Shown here piece by piece: positions 35,803-44,072 of a DNA stretch of 64,000 nucleotides. Made by a program: the position numbers and the translations under genes. The first letter of the stretch is position 1; the number at the start of each line of letters is the position of its first letter. Source of the DNA: Enterococcus gallinarum NBRC 100675 (GTDB lineage: Bacteria; Bacillota; Bacilli; Lactobacillales; Enterococcaceae); NCBI RefSeq assembly GCF_001544275.1, contig NZ_BCQE01000016.1, forward strand, positions 1 to 64,000. Reading direction: 5' to 3'. A model generated the notes under the pieces. That model ran no database searches. It was given only the letters and a program-made list of their open reading frames with translations, and had not been told where the DNA came from.

Positions 35803-35851
35803 CTATGATGTATTCCCAGAATATTTTATTGAGAAAAACTGCGTTGTTTAA

Positions 35852-36229
35852 TTAATGCAACACAACAGAGGCTAATGCTTTTTGAACGGCAATAATATTT
35901 TTATCTTTACGGAATTGAAGTGCTTATGCTGGGAGCTCTGCGCTAGAGATTCATATTTTTAATGCAGTATCTAAATCAAAATGTCCACTAGTTTCAATAG
36001 AAAACCTGGAAATCGATTTGTAAGGAATTGATTTGTATTCTACTTTTTTACCAGATACTCCTTGTTTATCAACTATAATTAAGCGTTTATTGGTAAAGAC
36101 TATCAAATCACGAACTAATTTAAATGATAAGTCAATTCTTTCATCTGCAGTCAGTACATCTTTCAATTTTTTCTACTGATTTGTCTGAAGTTAGGTTGTA
36201 TTTCCCATTATTCCATCAAATAATCCCAT
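35852..36229 (-). pseudogene. Bacterial PH-domain protein, decayed
   Basis: MGLFDGIMGNT at 36229, a frame change near 36170, the PH core DLSFKLVRDLIVFTNKRLII, DKQGVSGKKVEYKSIPYKSI, SRFSIETSGHFDLDTALKI, then TGA where Trp is usual, ISSAELPA, TAA, and the last helix KDKNIIAVQKALASVVLH. A full-length gene of about 125 codons with three lesions. Confidence 0.7.
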
Positions 36230-36355
36230 CGTAACCTCTTATTCTTTGTGTCTTTTATTTTATAAATATTTTTAATTTTTGTAGATAGATAAGTTATGTA
36301 TAATGAAACTTATCTAAAGAGAATTATGAGCTATTGTATTTGTCAAATTCATTTT

Positions 36356-36394
36356 ATTGAACCTCACGTAATTAAAGTCACGTGAGGTTCAATG
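36356..36394. terminator. Bidirectional hairpin
   Basis: TTGAACCTCACGT pairs perfectly with ACGTGAGGTTCAA. Confidence 0.75.
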
Positions 36395-36469
36395 TGGTCA
36401 TACTTTATTTAGTTTAAACACAGTTATTGATAATGAAAGTTACAGTCTTAAGAATAGAACTGCTATAAA

Positions 36470-36667
36470 CTATTTTTTATCTAGTTTATCTTTTACGTCT
36501 TCAACTACTTCTTCTGTTTTTTCTTTTACATCAGAAGCAACTTCTTTAACTTTACCAATGGCTTGATCTAAAAGACCTTCTGCTTTTGTTTCTTTGTCAT
36601 TGGTTACATCACCAGCAACTTCTTTCGCTTTGCCTTTGATTTTATCTGTTGTTCCTTTATCTGTCAT
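36470..36667 (-). CDS. CsbD-family general stress protein
   Basis: 65 residues, GGAGGTGATTTG site. MTDKGTTDKIKGKAKEVAGD, then KAEGLLDQAIGKVKEV matches the CsbD family of small, Lys/Glu-rich stress-induced proteins with unknown biochemical role. It lies downstream of a tRNA and is one of few housekeeping-type genes in the mobile region. Confidence 0.85.
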   Translation of the reverse strand: MTDKGTTDKIKGKAKEVAGDVTNDKETKAEGLLDQAIGKVKEVASDVKEKTEEVVEDVKDKLDKK

Positions 36668-36693
36668 TCAAATCACCTCCTCAAAAAGAATAA

Positions 36694-36767
36694 TGGACCT
36701 TGCAGGATTTGAACCTGCGACCGGACGGTTATGAGCCGTCTACTCTAACCAACTGAGCTAAAGGTCC
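36694..36767 (-). tRNA. tRNA with CAT anticodon (probably tRNA-Ile2, else Met)
   Basis: 74-base cloverleaf on the minus strand: acceptor GGACCTT/AAGGTCC, D arm AGCTCAGTTGGTTAGAGT, anticodon stem GACGG/CCGTC with loop CTCATAA, T arm GCAGG-TTCAAAT-CCTGC. CCA is not encoded. The body resembles Firmicutes tRNA-Ile whose CAT is modified by TilS to read AUA, rather than elongator Met. Confidence 0.9.
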
Positions 36768-36853
36768 GGAATAAAATGAACGTTTAATTTCTTGAAATTT
36801 AAAAAAATATACCATAAAATATGGATAGGTGTTGGCAACATCACTTTATAATA

Positions 36854-36914
36854 AAAGTGGGCGGGATTGGGAAGCTTGGGGAAGTCTCCTTACTTTACCC
36901 GCCACTTTTTTATA
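36854..36914. terminator. Rho-independent terminator
   Basis: AAAAGTGGGCGGG pairs with CCCGCCACTTTTTT over a 30-base loop. Confidence 0.8.
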
Positions 36915-37123
36915 TTAAATAAGATAACATATTATAAAAAATAATCAATTGTATTTTGTGTATATAAGGTAAGAAAATTTTATGTAATGCCCCACACTAG
37001 ATGAAGTTTTTTGACCCAGAACAAGCTTCTATTTGATATAATCTAGTTAAACATATATATCGAAAATATTGTTATATCGCTTTTATTTAGGAACTTTTAA
37101 AAACTTATTAAAAATGTTAGATA
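36915..37123. other. AT-rich interval before toxin-flank relic
   Basis: No gene seen; the end contains decayed codons of the 37124 relic. Confidence 0.3.
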
Positions 37124-37357
37124 GCTGAACATGCAGATCCAGAAAAGACCTATTTATTAAGTATTCAGTTACTTGATAAAACAAATTATGAATATGTAGG
37201 ATCGAATAAAAAACCATTAAAAAGAGAAAAAGAATTAGTGCTAGGAAAATCAGAAGGTGTTGTACACGTGGTTGTAAAAGCAAACAGTCCTATGCTCACC
37301 CATATCCAGCATTAAAAAGATGTACAAGTTTCTGCGTCATTAAAAGAAAAGGAGTAA
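37124..37357 (+). pseudogene. C-terminal relic of the 11228-type accessory gene
   Basis: AEHADPEKTYLLSIQLLDKT, YEYVGSNKKPLKREKELVLG, GVVHVVVKANSPMLTHIQ, TAA, KDVQVSASLKEKE. It matches the last 75 residues of the 11228 product; the N-terminal half and signal are missing. Confidence 0.8.
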
Positions 37358-37363
37358 GAAAAG

Positions 37364-37831
37364 ATGGAAATGATGGATGATAAAAAATTTTACCAACAAA
37401 TGGAACGCTTAAAACAAGCAACGTTTTGGAATTATCTGTCTCACTCCTATCGATTTTTTGCTTTTGTTCCATTCCTATGTTTGCTTGATTTTTTGTTCTA
37501 TCCACATTTTTCATGGTGGTTTATTCTAAAGTTGTTTTTATTGTTGCTTTCTTTATTCATTTATTTCTATTGGATGTATGTTTTTTATAGAAGGATTGCT
37601 CGAAAGAGAACAATTTCTCTTCTCTTTCTTCGATTATTTTTTATGTATACTGTATGTAATAGTGGATTCATGATGATCGTCATGACAAATTTTTATCGAA
37701 ACTATGTGGAAAAAGAAGTTCTTCTTTATCATTTTATTGGTGCAGTAGTTTTTGGGATAATTGTAGGTGTGATCTATGCAGGGTGTTCTTATGAACGAAT
37801 AAAAGAATATTTAAGATGTAATAAAATGTAA
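37364..37831 (+). CDS. Membrane protein of the polymorphic-toxin flank (intact copy)
   Basis: 155 residues, AAGGAGTAAG site. Cytosolic start MEMMDDKKFYQQMERLKQ, then four hydrophobic helices (about 27-43, 48-72, 85-102, 122-142) and a basic tail. It is the intact paralogue of the 16390 pseudogene and follows the same accessory gene relic, so a module accessory-membrane protein-37844 gene has been duplicated. Function unknown; no toxin remains beside this copy. Confidence 0.65.
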   Translation: MEMMDDKKFYQQMERLKQATFWNYLSHSYRFFAFVPFLCLLDFLFYPHFSWWFILKLFLLLLSLFIYFYWMYVFYRRIARKRTISLLFLRLFFMYTVCNSGFMMIVMTNFYRNYVEKEVLLYHFIGAVVFGIIVGVIYAGCSYERIKEYLRCNKM

Positions 37832-37843
37832 GGTAAGTTTACG

Positions 37844-38159
37844 ATGGATAATGTAAAAAATAGAATGGTTTATTCTTACAAAATTCTGATTAGTAAAGAG
37901 GCAGTAAGAGAAAAAATATGATGCATACTCGTTGAAAAATTATATTGTGTTTCAATTACATGGCTATATGTATAACCCGTATGATCGGATCAACTATACA
38001 ATCAATCTTTCTCTAAGAAAAATGATATTGACAATGACTAAAAAAGATGGAAGTCCATTTTCCGAAAATGAATGGATATTTTTTGATCGAATTCTTTCCA
38101 ATTTTTTTGAGAAATTAGAAGTAGAGTTCATACAAGAAAAAGAAATAAGAGGAGAATGA
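37844..38159 (+). pseudogene. Third gene of the toxin-flank module, frameshifted
   Basis: From ATG: MDNVKNRMVYSYKILISKEA then an extra A in an A-run near 37914 breaks the frame; it resumes AYSLKNYIVFQLHGYMYNPY, DRINYTINLSLRKMILTMTK and runs to 38159. With the base removed it is a 105-residue soluble protein. The 16852 relic is its decayed paralogue. Confidence 0.6.
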
Positions 38160-38195
38160 ACAGGGATCGAAGTACCCTCTTCGATCCCTGTTATT
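38160..38195 (+). terminator. Rho-independent terminator
   Basis: CAGGGATCGAAG pairs with CTTCGATCCCTG, then TTATTATT. Confidence 0.85.
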
Positions 38196-38210
38196 ATTAT
38201 TGACTTTAGT

Positions 38211-38268
38211 CAGTTTCGTTAGCTAGCGTACAAAACAAAAAAACGCGCGTTTCTACGCGTGACGAAAT
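38211..38268. repeat. Resolvase-linked repeat, copy 1
   Basis: CAGTTTCGTT...GCGTACAAAACAAAA...ACGCGCGTTTCTACGCGTG-CGAAAT is repeated at 50398-50457 with about 85% identity. It lies before a serine-resolvase relic and may be a res-site or transposon-end relic. Confidence 0.6.
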
Positions 38269-38308
38269 TAGATAAATTTATTAAAGATTTGATCATGCAA
38301 ATTTTATT

Positions 38309-38578
38309 ATGGTAGTGGAACACGAACGGGCGGAAATAAAACGAAGACAAGCACAAGGAATCGCATTAGCGCATGAAAAAGGACTGTTTAGAGGGAGAAA
38401 GCCGGATTATTCTCCAACAAGTAGAAATCGACAAAAACAAATTATTTATTATCAAATTGTCGAAATGCTAAAACAAGGAATGGGGATTTCGGAAATTTCT
38501 AGAAGAGCAGGTGTCTTTCGACCAACTGTTTATAGGATCAAAGAAAATTTAGAGAAAAACGAGACCAAGGTGGAGTAA
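38309..38578 (+). pseudogene. Serine resolvase C-terminal fragment
   Basis: 89 residues: EIKRRQAQGIALAHEKGLFR, GRKPDYSPTSRN, and an HTH (EMLKQGMGISEISRRAGVFR, PTVYRIKENL). Matches the DNA-binding end of Tn3-family/Tn1546-like resolvases. The catalytic serine domain (about 110 residues) is missing. Confidence 0.75.
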
Positions 38579-38600
38579 GAAGCGCCACCTTGGTTTTCTG
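38565..38600 (+). terminator. Rho-independent terminator
   Basis: ACCAAGGTGG pairs with CCACCTTGGTTTT. Confidence 0.8.
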
Positions 38601-38785
38601 TTTCTTTATCTATAAATTTAAATAACTAATATAATTAAATAGTTTTAAAATAAAAATAAAATAAATGTTGCAATCAATTTAATTATACAGTAAAAAAATA
38701 AAATTAAAAGACTGTTTTTAAAAGGATTTTTATGGAATACTTCAATTGTAAAAGCTATCACAAGAAAAGGAAGGAGGGCAAATTA

Positions 38786-38821
38786 GTGGGGATAATTTTT
38801 CTTGTTGATTGTAAAAGATAA
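38786..38821 (+). other. 11-codon leader frame upstream of the PLA2-like gene
   Basis: GTG after AAGGAGGG reads MGIIFLVDCKR then TAA, 32 bases before the PLA2-like start. The strong ribosome site suggests a leader peptide or the stump of a lost gene. Confidence 0.3.
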
Positions 38822-38853
38822 CAAAAAATAAAATATAGAAAGTTGGCGATAGT

Positions 38854-39435
38854 ATGAATTTACGAGTACCACAATGTTCAAAGTTTCTTTACTTGGTAAT
38901 TGGATTAGTAGCTACAATAAGCATATTATTCGGAATTTCTATAAAAGGATATACTGATGAAAAGACATTTGATGTTGAAAATTCAGTTTATGATATGGAT
39001 GAAAATCAAATTTTAAATATTATGAATGAGTATATATATATTAATGAGAATGGTATAAGAGAATTCGATTTAAATAGAGCTATTGATAATAATTTACCTG
39101 ATGAAATATTAGAGATTGGCAACACGATGAATAATATTGTCTTAGAAGCAGAAAAAGAAAAGAAAAATGATAACTTAACTGTCAGAATCGTTAAAAGAGC
39201 AACGTTTTTAGTTTATGGTAATTATTGTGGGTATGGAAATAAAGGTAAAGGAAAAATGCCTATCGATGATCTAGATACTGCTTGTATGTATCATGATTAT
39301 TGTTATGTTCATGGTGGGAATAACACAGATTGTAATCGGAAATTTGCAGATAGATTGCGTGCAGTTATAAAAAGCGCAAAAAAATTCTCATACAAATATA
39401 ATGTTGCGGTAGGCGCACTTGCTATTTTTGGGTGA
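38854..39435 (+). CDS. Secreted phospholipase A2-like protein (second copy)
   Basis: 193 residues. N-terminal hydrophobic signal/anchor (residues 10-31), pro-like region (YIYINENGIREFDLNRAIDN, EILEIGNTMNNIVLEA), basic VKRA, then YGNYCGYGNKGKGKMPIDDL, DTACMYHDYCYVHGG with the His147-Asp148 dyad, and a short apolar end. The same architecture as 3363, but sequence identity outside the core is low, so it is a family member rather than a recent duplicate. Two small membrane genes follow. Confidence 0.75.
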   Translation: MNLRVPQCSKFLYLVIGLVATISILFGISIKGYTDEKTFDVENSVYDMDENQILNIMNEYIYINENGIREFDLNRAIDNNLPDEILEIGNTMNNIVLEAEKEKKNDNLTVRIVKRATFLVYGNYCGYGNKGKGKMPIDDLDTACMYHDYCYVHGGNNTDCNRKFADRLRAVIKSAKKFSYKYNVAVGALAIFG

Positions 39436-39710
39436 ATAATATGATGAAAAAATATTTAATATCTATAAATATTTGTTTGTTGCTTTTTTCTGCTGCTCTA
39501 ATTATTTGCCAGCTATTTTTTTACCAAGCTAAAGGTATTCCACCGATTATGTATACTCCTGTAACTGGTATTTTAGGAATAATCATGGCTTTGTTTTTAC
39601 CCACCAATAATCATCTGAGAAAGCTATTTCTTATTGCTAATAGTAGTATTACTCTTATTGTTTTTATTTATTTTTTAGCCGTGGCTATAAATCCAGATTT
39701 CTTTGTATAG
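39432..39710 (+). CDS. Three-helix membrane protein after PLA2-like gene
   Basis: 92 residues; GTG overlaps the PLA2-like stop (ATG at 39441 is an alternative). Hydrophobic helices at about 9-28, 39-56 and 66-86. Translational coupling to the toxin-like gene supports an immunity role, by analogy with 4022. Confidence 0.6.
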   Translation: MNNMMKKYLISINICLLLFSAALIICQLFFYQAKGIPPIMYTPVTGILGIIMALFLPTNNHLRKLFLIANSSITLIVFIYFLAVAINPDFFV

Positions 39711-39741
39711 GTTGCAACAGGAAGGGGTAGATTAAATATAG

Positions 39742-39996
39742 ATGATTAAAACTTTGAAATATATATCTATAGGTACAATTATCATCAATATTATTCTCAA
39801 CCTTTTATTTTTCACTATGACAACTATTGATGTCACAATACTATTATTTAGTTTTCCTATAGGAATTGTGGGGATTATAGCTAGTTGTTATCTAGAAAAT
39901 AAACATCGGAGAGTAGTTTTTGTTCTAGTTAATTTCTTATTGTCTATAAGCTTTGTGTATCCATTTTTATTATGGAAATTAGCAAGTAAGCCGTGA
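39742..39996 (+). CDS. Three-helix membrane protein
   Basis: 84 residues; AGGAAGGGG upstream. Hydrophobic nearly throughout (IGTIIINIILNLLFFTM, ILLFSFPIGIVGIIASCYLE). Third gene of the PLA2-like operon, comparable with 4437 in the first module. Confidence 0.55.
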   Translation: MIKTLKYISIGTIIINIILNLLFFTMTTIDVTILLFSFPIGIVGIIASCYLENKHRRVVFVLVNFLLSISFVYPFLLWKLASKP

Positions 39997-40077
39997 GAAA
40001 GTAATAGAAATTTTTATTGCTTGCCACACTCCAATCGTCCCCACCATCTAGGCGAACAACAAAAAAATGCAAAGTCA

Positions 40078-40131
40078 TCTTTAGACTGTAGACAAACTTT
40101 ATACAAAAATGAGATTTGTCTACAGTCTAAG
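40078..40131. terminator. Long hairpin between convergent genes
   Basis: TTTAGACTGTAGACAAA pairs with TTTGTCTACAGTCTAAG, giving a 16-bp stem; it separates the PLA2-like operon from the convergent lacI-type gene. Confidence 0.8.
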
Positions 40132-40146
40132 AAGTTTGATGACATG

Positions 40147-41181
40147 CTAACTCCTATCTTTAGATGATTGAAATGAATCATGGCTAGTTGGTAAAAAACT
40201 TTTTCTAATAATTAGTTCTGAACCTAGTAAAACAGTTTTGGAAATATTTCTCGGATGAATCAATTGTTCTGATAATAGATTAATGGCTGTCTTAGCAAGT
40301 TCATTTGTATCAATGTTATACGTTGTTAGTGGCGGAGATAAATATTGAGAAATCTCATTATTATTAATACTAATAATAGCCATATCATCAGGGATCAAAA
40401 TACCTTTTTCATATAATCCTTGTAAAAAGCCAACAGCTATAGAATCGGAAGCAATCAAACAAGCTTGTGGAAGATTTTTCCCTAATCTATTGATCATTTG
40501 CATTGCTAATTTATATCCTTGTTCTCCTGTAAAGGATCCTTCTGTAAATATATAATCCTCTACTAATAGATTTTTACTAGATAAGTAGTTTCTAAACATA
40601 ATTTCACGACTATCTATTTTATTGTCACTGTTTCCTAGAGCATTTTTTTCTCCACCTATAAAGCCAATTTTTTTATATCCTTCACTTATAAATAGATCAA
40701 TTGCTTCTTTAGTAATTGCATCAGTATCGGGTTTTACTGTATCAAAATATTTTGGTGCAGGATTAACTTCTAAAACTACACCTTTATATCCTCTTTTTTT
40801 TAGTGATAATAGTTCTTCTAATGTAATTGATCCCAAAGCAATAAAACCAGTCACATCATCTGAAAAAGAAGTCACTTCTTCATGCTTTGTTAAGAAAATT
40901 AGTTCCATATTTGCTAGCCTTGCATGTTTTTCTAAAGACTCACGTAATTGTCTAAAATACATATCTTGTGAAAGTTGCTCTTCAGAAACTAAAAAAAGTA
41001 TCGCTATTTTCTCAAAAGTCGTTTTAATTTTTGTACGTTCATATCCTAATCGTAAGGCCACTGCAATTATTTCTTTCTTCGTCTTATCTGTTATATTAAA
41101 GGATTCGTCTCCTTTAAATAAACGTGAAATTGTTGCTGGGGAATATCCTGATTCTTTAGCAATATCTTTAATACTAACCAT
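40147..41181 (-). CDS. LacI/GalR-family regulator of the GH42 locus
   Basis: 344 residues, AGGAGGATAATC site. N-terminal HTH: MVSIKDIAKESGYSPATISR, LFKGDESFNITDKTKKEII; then a periplasmic-binding-protein-like sugar domain (GYKKIGFIGGEKNALGNSDN, PQACLIASDSIAVGFLQGLY, LSPPLTTYNIDTNELAKTAI). Divergent from the GH42 gene, so it should repress that operon until a galactoside or breakdown product binds. Confidence 0.85.
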   Translation of the reverse strand: MVSIKDIAKESGYSPATISRLFKGDESFNITDKTKKEIIAVALRLGYERTKIKTTFEKIAILFLVSEEQLSQDMYFRQLRESLEKHARLANMELIFLTKHEEVTSFSDDVTGFIALGSITLEELLSLKKRGYKGVVLEVNPAPKYFDTVKPDTDAITKEAIDLFISEGYKKIGFIGGEKNALGNSDNKIDSREIMFRNYLSSKNLLVEDYIFTEGSFTGEQGYKLAMQMINRLGKNLPQACLIASDSIAVGFLQGLYEKGILIPDDMAIISINNNEISQYLSPPLTTYNIDTNELAKTAINLLSEQLIHPRNISKTVLLGSELIIRKSFLPTSHDSFQSSKDRS

Positions 41182-41328
41182 TGATTATCCTCCTAATCTA
41201 ATGAGTAATTGTACTGAAATACTTTAATTAGAATACTATCTTAAGGCATTCGAAGAGTAAAGTTTTTTCTAATTAAATTTTATATTTATTAGTTTTATTA
41301 AATTATTTTACTTTAATAAATAAAATAG

Positions 41329-41357
41329 TTTACTTTTTCTGGTTTTTATATTATTAT
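41329..41357 (+). promoter_or_regulatory. Promoter of the GH42 operon
   Basis: -35 TTTACT (41329), 17-base spacer, -10 TATTAT (41352). It lies in the divergent region, where A/T-rich near-dyads (ATTTTACTTTAATAAATAAAAT) could be the LacI-type operator. Confidence 0.5.
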
Positions 41358-41390
41358 GTAAATATGAAATCAGAAGGGATCTAGATTCAA

Positions 41391-43439
41391 ATGATAAAAC
41401 ATGAATTAGCAAATTTATTTTTACATGGTGGAGATTATAATCCTGAGCAGTGGTTAGATTATCCGGAGGTATTAGCTAAAGACATAGAATTAATGAAAGA
41501 AGCACAAATAAATACTGTCACAATAGGTATGTTTTCATGGAGTATGCTTGAGCCCGAAGAGGGGAACTTTAATTTTAAATGGTTAGATAAAATTTTTGAC
41601 GAAATGTATTCTATAAATGTAAGCGTAATCTTAGGAAGTCCTAGTGCAGCTAGACCTGCTTGGATGGCTCAAAAATACCCAGAGGTTCTGAGAACAAATA
41701 ATTATCGTCAGAAAATGTTATACGGCGGTCGTCATAATCACTGCTTTTCATCAAAAATATATAGACAAAAAATAGGAATTATGAATAGCATGCTTGCTGA
41801 AAGATATGGCAATCATCCTGCACTATTAATGTGGCATATTTCTAATGAATACGGTGGGGAGTGCCATTGTGAACAATGTCAAGAAAAGTTCCGTATTTGG
41901 CTGAAGAAGAAATATACTAATCTTACAAATTTGAATAATGCATGGTGGGGAGCTTTTTGGAGCCATATATATACTGACTGGGATCAAATAGAGTCTCCTT
42001 CTCCTTTAGGTGAATCATTGGTTCATGGTTTGAATCTGGATTGGAAACGTTTTGTTACTGATCAGACGATAGATTTCTATAAACATGAAATTGAAAGTAT
42101 ACGACAAATTACTCCACAAATTCCAATTACTACAAATTTTATGGCAGACAATTTGGATTTATTACCGTATCAGGAACTGAACTATGAGAAATTTTCAAAG
42201 TATGTGGATGTGGTTAGTTGGGATTGTTATCCTGCTTGGCACAATGATAAGGAAAGTACTGCAGATGTTGCAAGTAAAGTAGGTTTTATGGATGATTTGT
42301 ATAGAAGTTTAAAGCAAAAGCCTTTTTTGTTAATGGAATCAACACCAAGTAATGTAAATTGGCACCCTGTAAATAAATCAAAAAGACCAGGGATGCATTT
42401 TTTATCTTCCTTACAGCATATTGCTCATGGATCTAACAGCAATTTGTATTTTCAGTGGCGTAAGTCAAGAGGAGCCTCAGAAAAATTTCATGGTGCAGTA
42501 GTTGGAAATGATAATAGTGATAAAAGTCGTGTTTTTTGTGATGTAAGAGAAGTTGGTCACGCTCTTGAAAAAATTAGTGCAGTTAGTTTATCAACTAAGC
42601 GTTCAGATGTAGCAATTATTTTTGATTGGGAGAATAATTGGGCTTTAAATGATTCGCAAGGATTTTCTGATAAAACAAAGTGCTATTCAAAGACAATTCA
42701 AGAACATTATCGTTATTTTTGGAATAAGGATATACAAGTAGATGTTATTACTCCAAGTGCAGATTTTAGTATCTATAAGTTAATTATTGCCCCTATGCTT
42801 TATTTACTTTCAAGTAAAACCATAGATAAGTTAACTAACTATGTTGAATTTGGAGGGAATCTGGTTTCTACCTATCTTACAGGATTAGTAGATGAGTCTG
42901 ATCTTACATTCCAAGATGGATGGCCAAAAGAATTGAAAGCGCTATTTGGTATTGATGTATTAGAATATGATACATATTACCCAAGTCAAAATAATACAAT
43001 TGAGATAGGAGATAATATTTTTGAGACGAAAGACTATAACACAGTTATGAATATTTTGACTGCTAAGACTATTGGTGTTTATAAAAATGACTTTTATAAA
43101 GCGAAACCTGCAATTACAGAAAATAGTTTTGGTAAAGGGCAGACATATTTTATTGGATCACGTACAGACTATGACTTTTTAAATTTCTTTTATGAACAGA
43201 TTTGTGGAAAGCTAGGATTGTTTAATCAATTTATTATTTCTGGAGATGATGATGTTTCTGTACAAACTAGACAGGGAAGAAATCAAAACTTTCATTTTAT
43301 TATGAACTTTTCCGAAAAAGATAAAAATATTTCAGTTTTAACTAACAGTATAAATTTATTAACTGAAAAAGAAGTGGGAACAGAAATACACTTATCTCCG
43401 TATGAGGTAGTGATATTGCAGTGTCAGTCATTAAAGTAA
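41391..43439 (+). CDS. GH42 beta-galactosidase
   Basis: 682 residues, cytosolic (no signal). Family hallmarks: GGDYNPEQWLDYPEVLAKDI at the start, the acid/base Glu in MWHISNEYGGECHCEQC with a Cys cluster (zinc site) and the nucleophile Glu in FLLMESTPSNVNWHPVNK. A trimerisation/Rossmann-like middle and a C-terminal beta domain complete the usual length. GH42 enzymes remove terminal beta-galactose from short galactosides or galactan fragments. It is first in an operon with PTS EIIB/EIIC and a secreted GH16, suggesting final cleavage of imported oligosaccharides. Confidence 0.9.
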   Translation: MIKHELANLFLHGGDYNPEQWLDYPEVLAKDIELMKEAQINTVTIGMFSWSMLEPEEGNFNFKWLDKIFDEMYSINVSVILGSPSAARPAWMAQKYPEVLRTNNYRQKMLYGGRHNHCFSSKIYRQKIGIMNSMLAERYGNHPALLMWHISNEYGGECHCEQCQEKFRIWLKKKYTNLTNLNNAWWGAFWSHIYTDWDQIESPSPLGESLVHGLNLDWKRFVTDQTIDFYKHEIESIRQITPQIPITTNFMADNLDLLPYQELNYEKFSKYVDVVSWDCYPAWHNDKESTADVASKVGFMDDLYRSLKQKPFLLMESTPSNVNWHPVNKSKRPGMHFLSSLQHIAHGSNSNLYFQWRKSRGASEKFHGAVVGNDNSDKSRVFCDVREVGHALEKISAVSLSTKRSDVAIIFDWENNWALNDSQGFSDKTKCYSKTIQEHYRYFWNKDIQVDVITPSADFSIYKLIIAPMLYLLSSKTIDKLTNYVEFGGNLVSTYLTGLVDESDLTFQDGWPKELKALFGIDVLEYDTYYPSQNNTIEIGDNIFETKDYNTVMNILTAKTIGVYKNDFYKAKPAITENSFGKGQTYFIGSRTDYDFLNFFYEQICGKLGLFNQFIISGDDDVSVQTRQGRNQNFHFIMNFSEKDKNISVLTNSINLLTEKEVGTEIHLSPYEVVILQCQSLK

Positions 43440-43693
43440 ATAAAATAGAAGCAAAAAATGTATGGTATTTCTATTCTTTTGGAAAAACTTATTTGAAAAA
43501 ATGGTGATTACTTATATTTATTGTATATATGATATTTCGCGAATATTTATTAGTTAATTTAAAATTGAAGGGAAATAATACATTAACTCTATCAATTAAT
43601 TTTGAGTTGATAATAGAAATGTTGTAGATTTTAGGAATTAAATCGAGAAATTATGGATGACAATCCAAATAATTATAGAAATGAGGAAAAGAC

Positions 43694-44017
43694 ATGAGTA
43701 AAAAGTACAATATTTTATTAGTTTGTGCTGGGGGAATGAGTACTAGTTTGTTGGTAACTAAAATGAAGCAAGCTGCTGAAGAACAAAGAATTGAAGCAAA
43801 GATACAAGCGATGGCTGAAGTTACTGCAAAAAAATATATTTTTGAAGAAAAAGTAGATTTAGTTATGTTGGGGCCACAAATCCGTTTTGAGAAAGCTTCG
43901 TTTGAAGAAAAATTAAAGAATATGTCTACAAAATTAGCTGTAATAGATATGGCAGACTATGGGAGTATGGATGGTGAAAAAGTATTGAATACTGCAGTAA
44001 ACTTGTTAGAGGCATAA
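43694..44017 (+). CDS. PTS lactose/cellobiose-family EIIB
   Basis: 107 residues, GAGGAAAAG site. The phosphocysteine loop is LVCAGGMSTSLLVTKM and a GPQIRF segment follows, as in CelA/LacB-type EIIB. Transfers phosphate from EIIA to the sugar carried by the adjacent EIIC. No EIIA gene lies in this locus, so a shared EIIA from elsewhere must serve it. Confidence 0.9.
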   Translation: MSKKYNILLVCAGGMSTSLLVTKMKQAAEEQRIEAKIQAMAEVTAKKYIFEEKVDLVMLGPQIRFEKASFEEKLKNMSTKLAVIDMADYGSMDGEKVLNTAVNLLEA

Positions 44018-44072
44018 GTTTTTTTCAATTAATGTAATATCTAAAATATAATGAGTATAGGAGTGTAATTCA

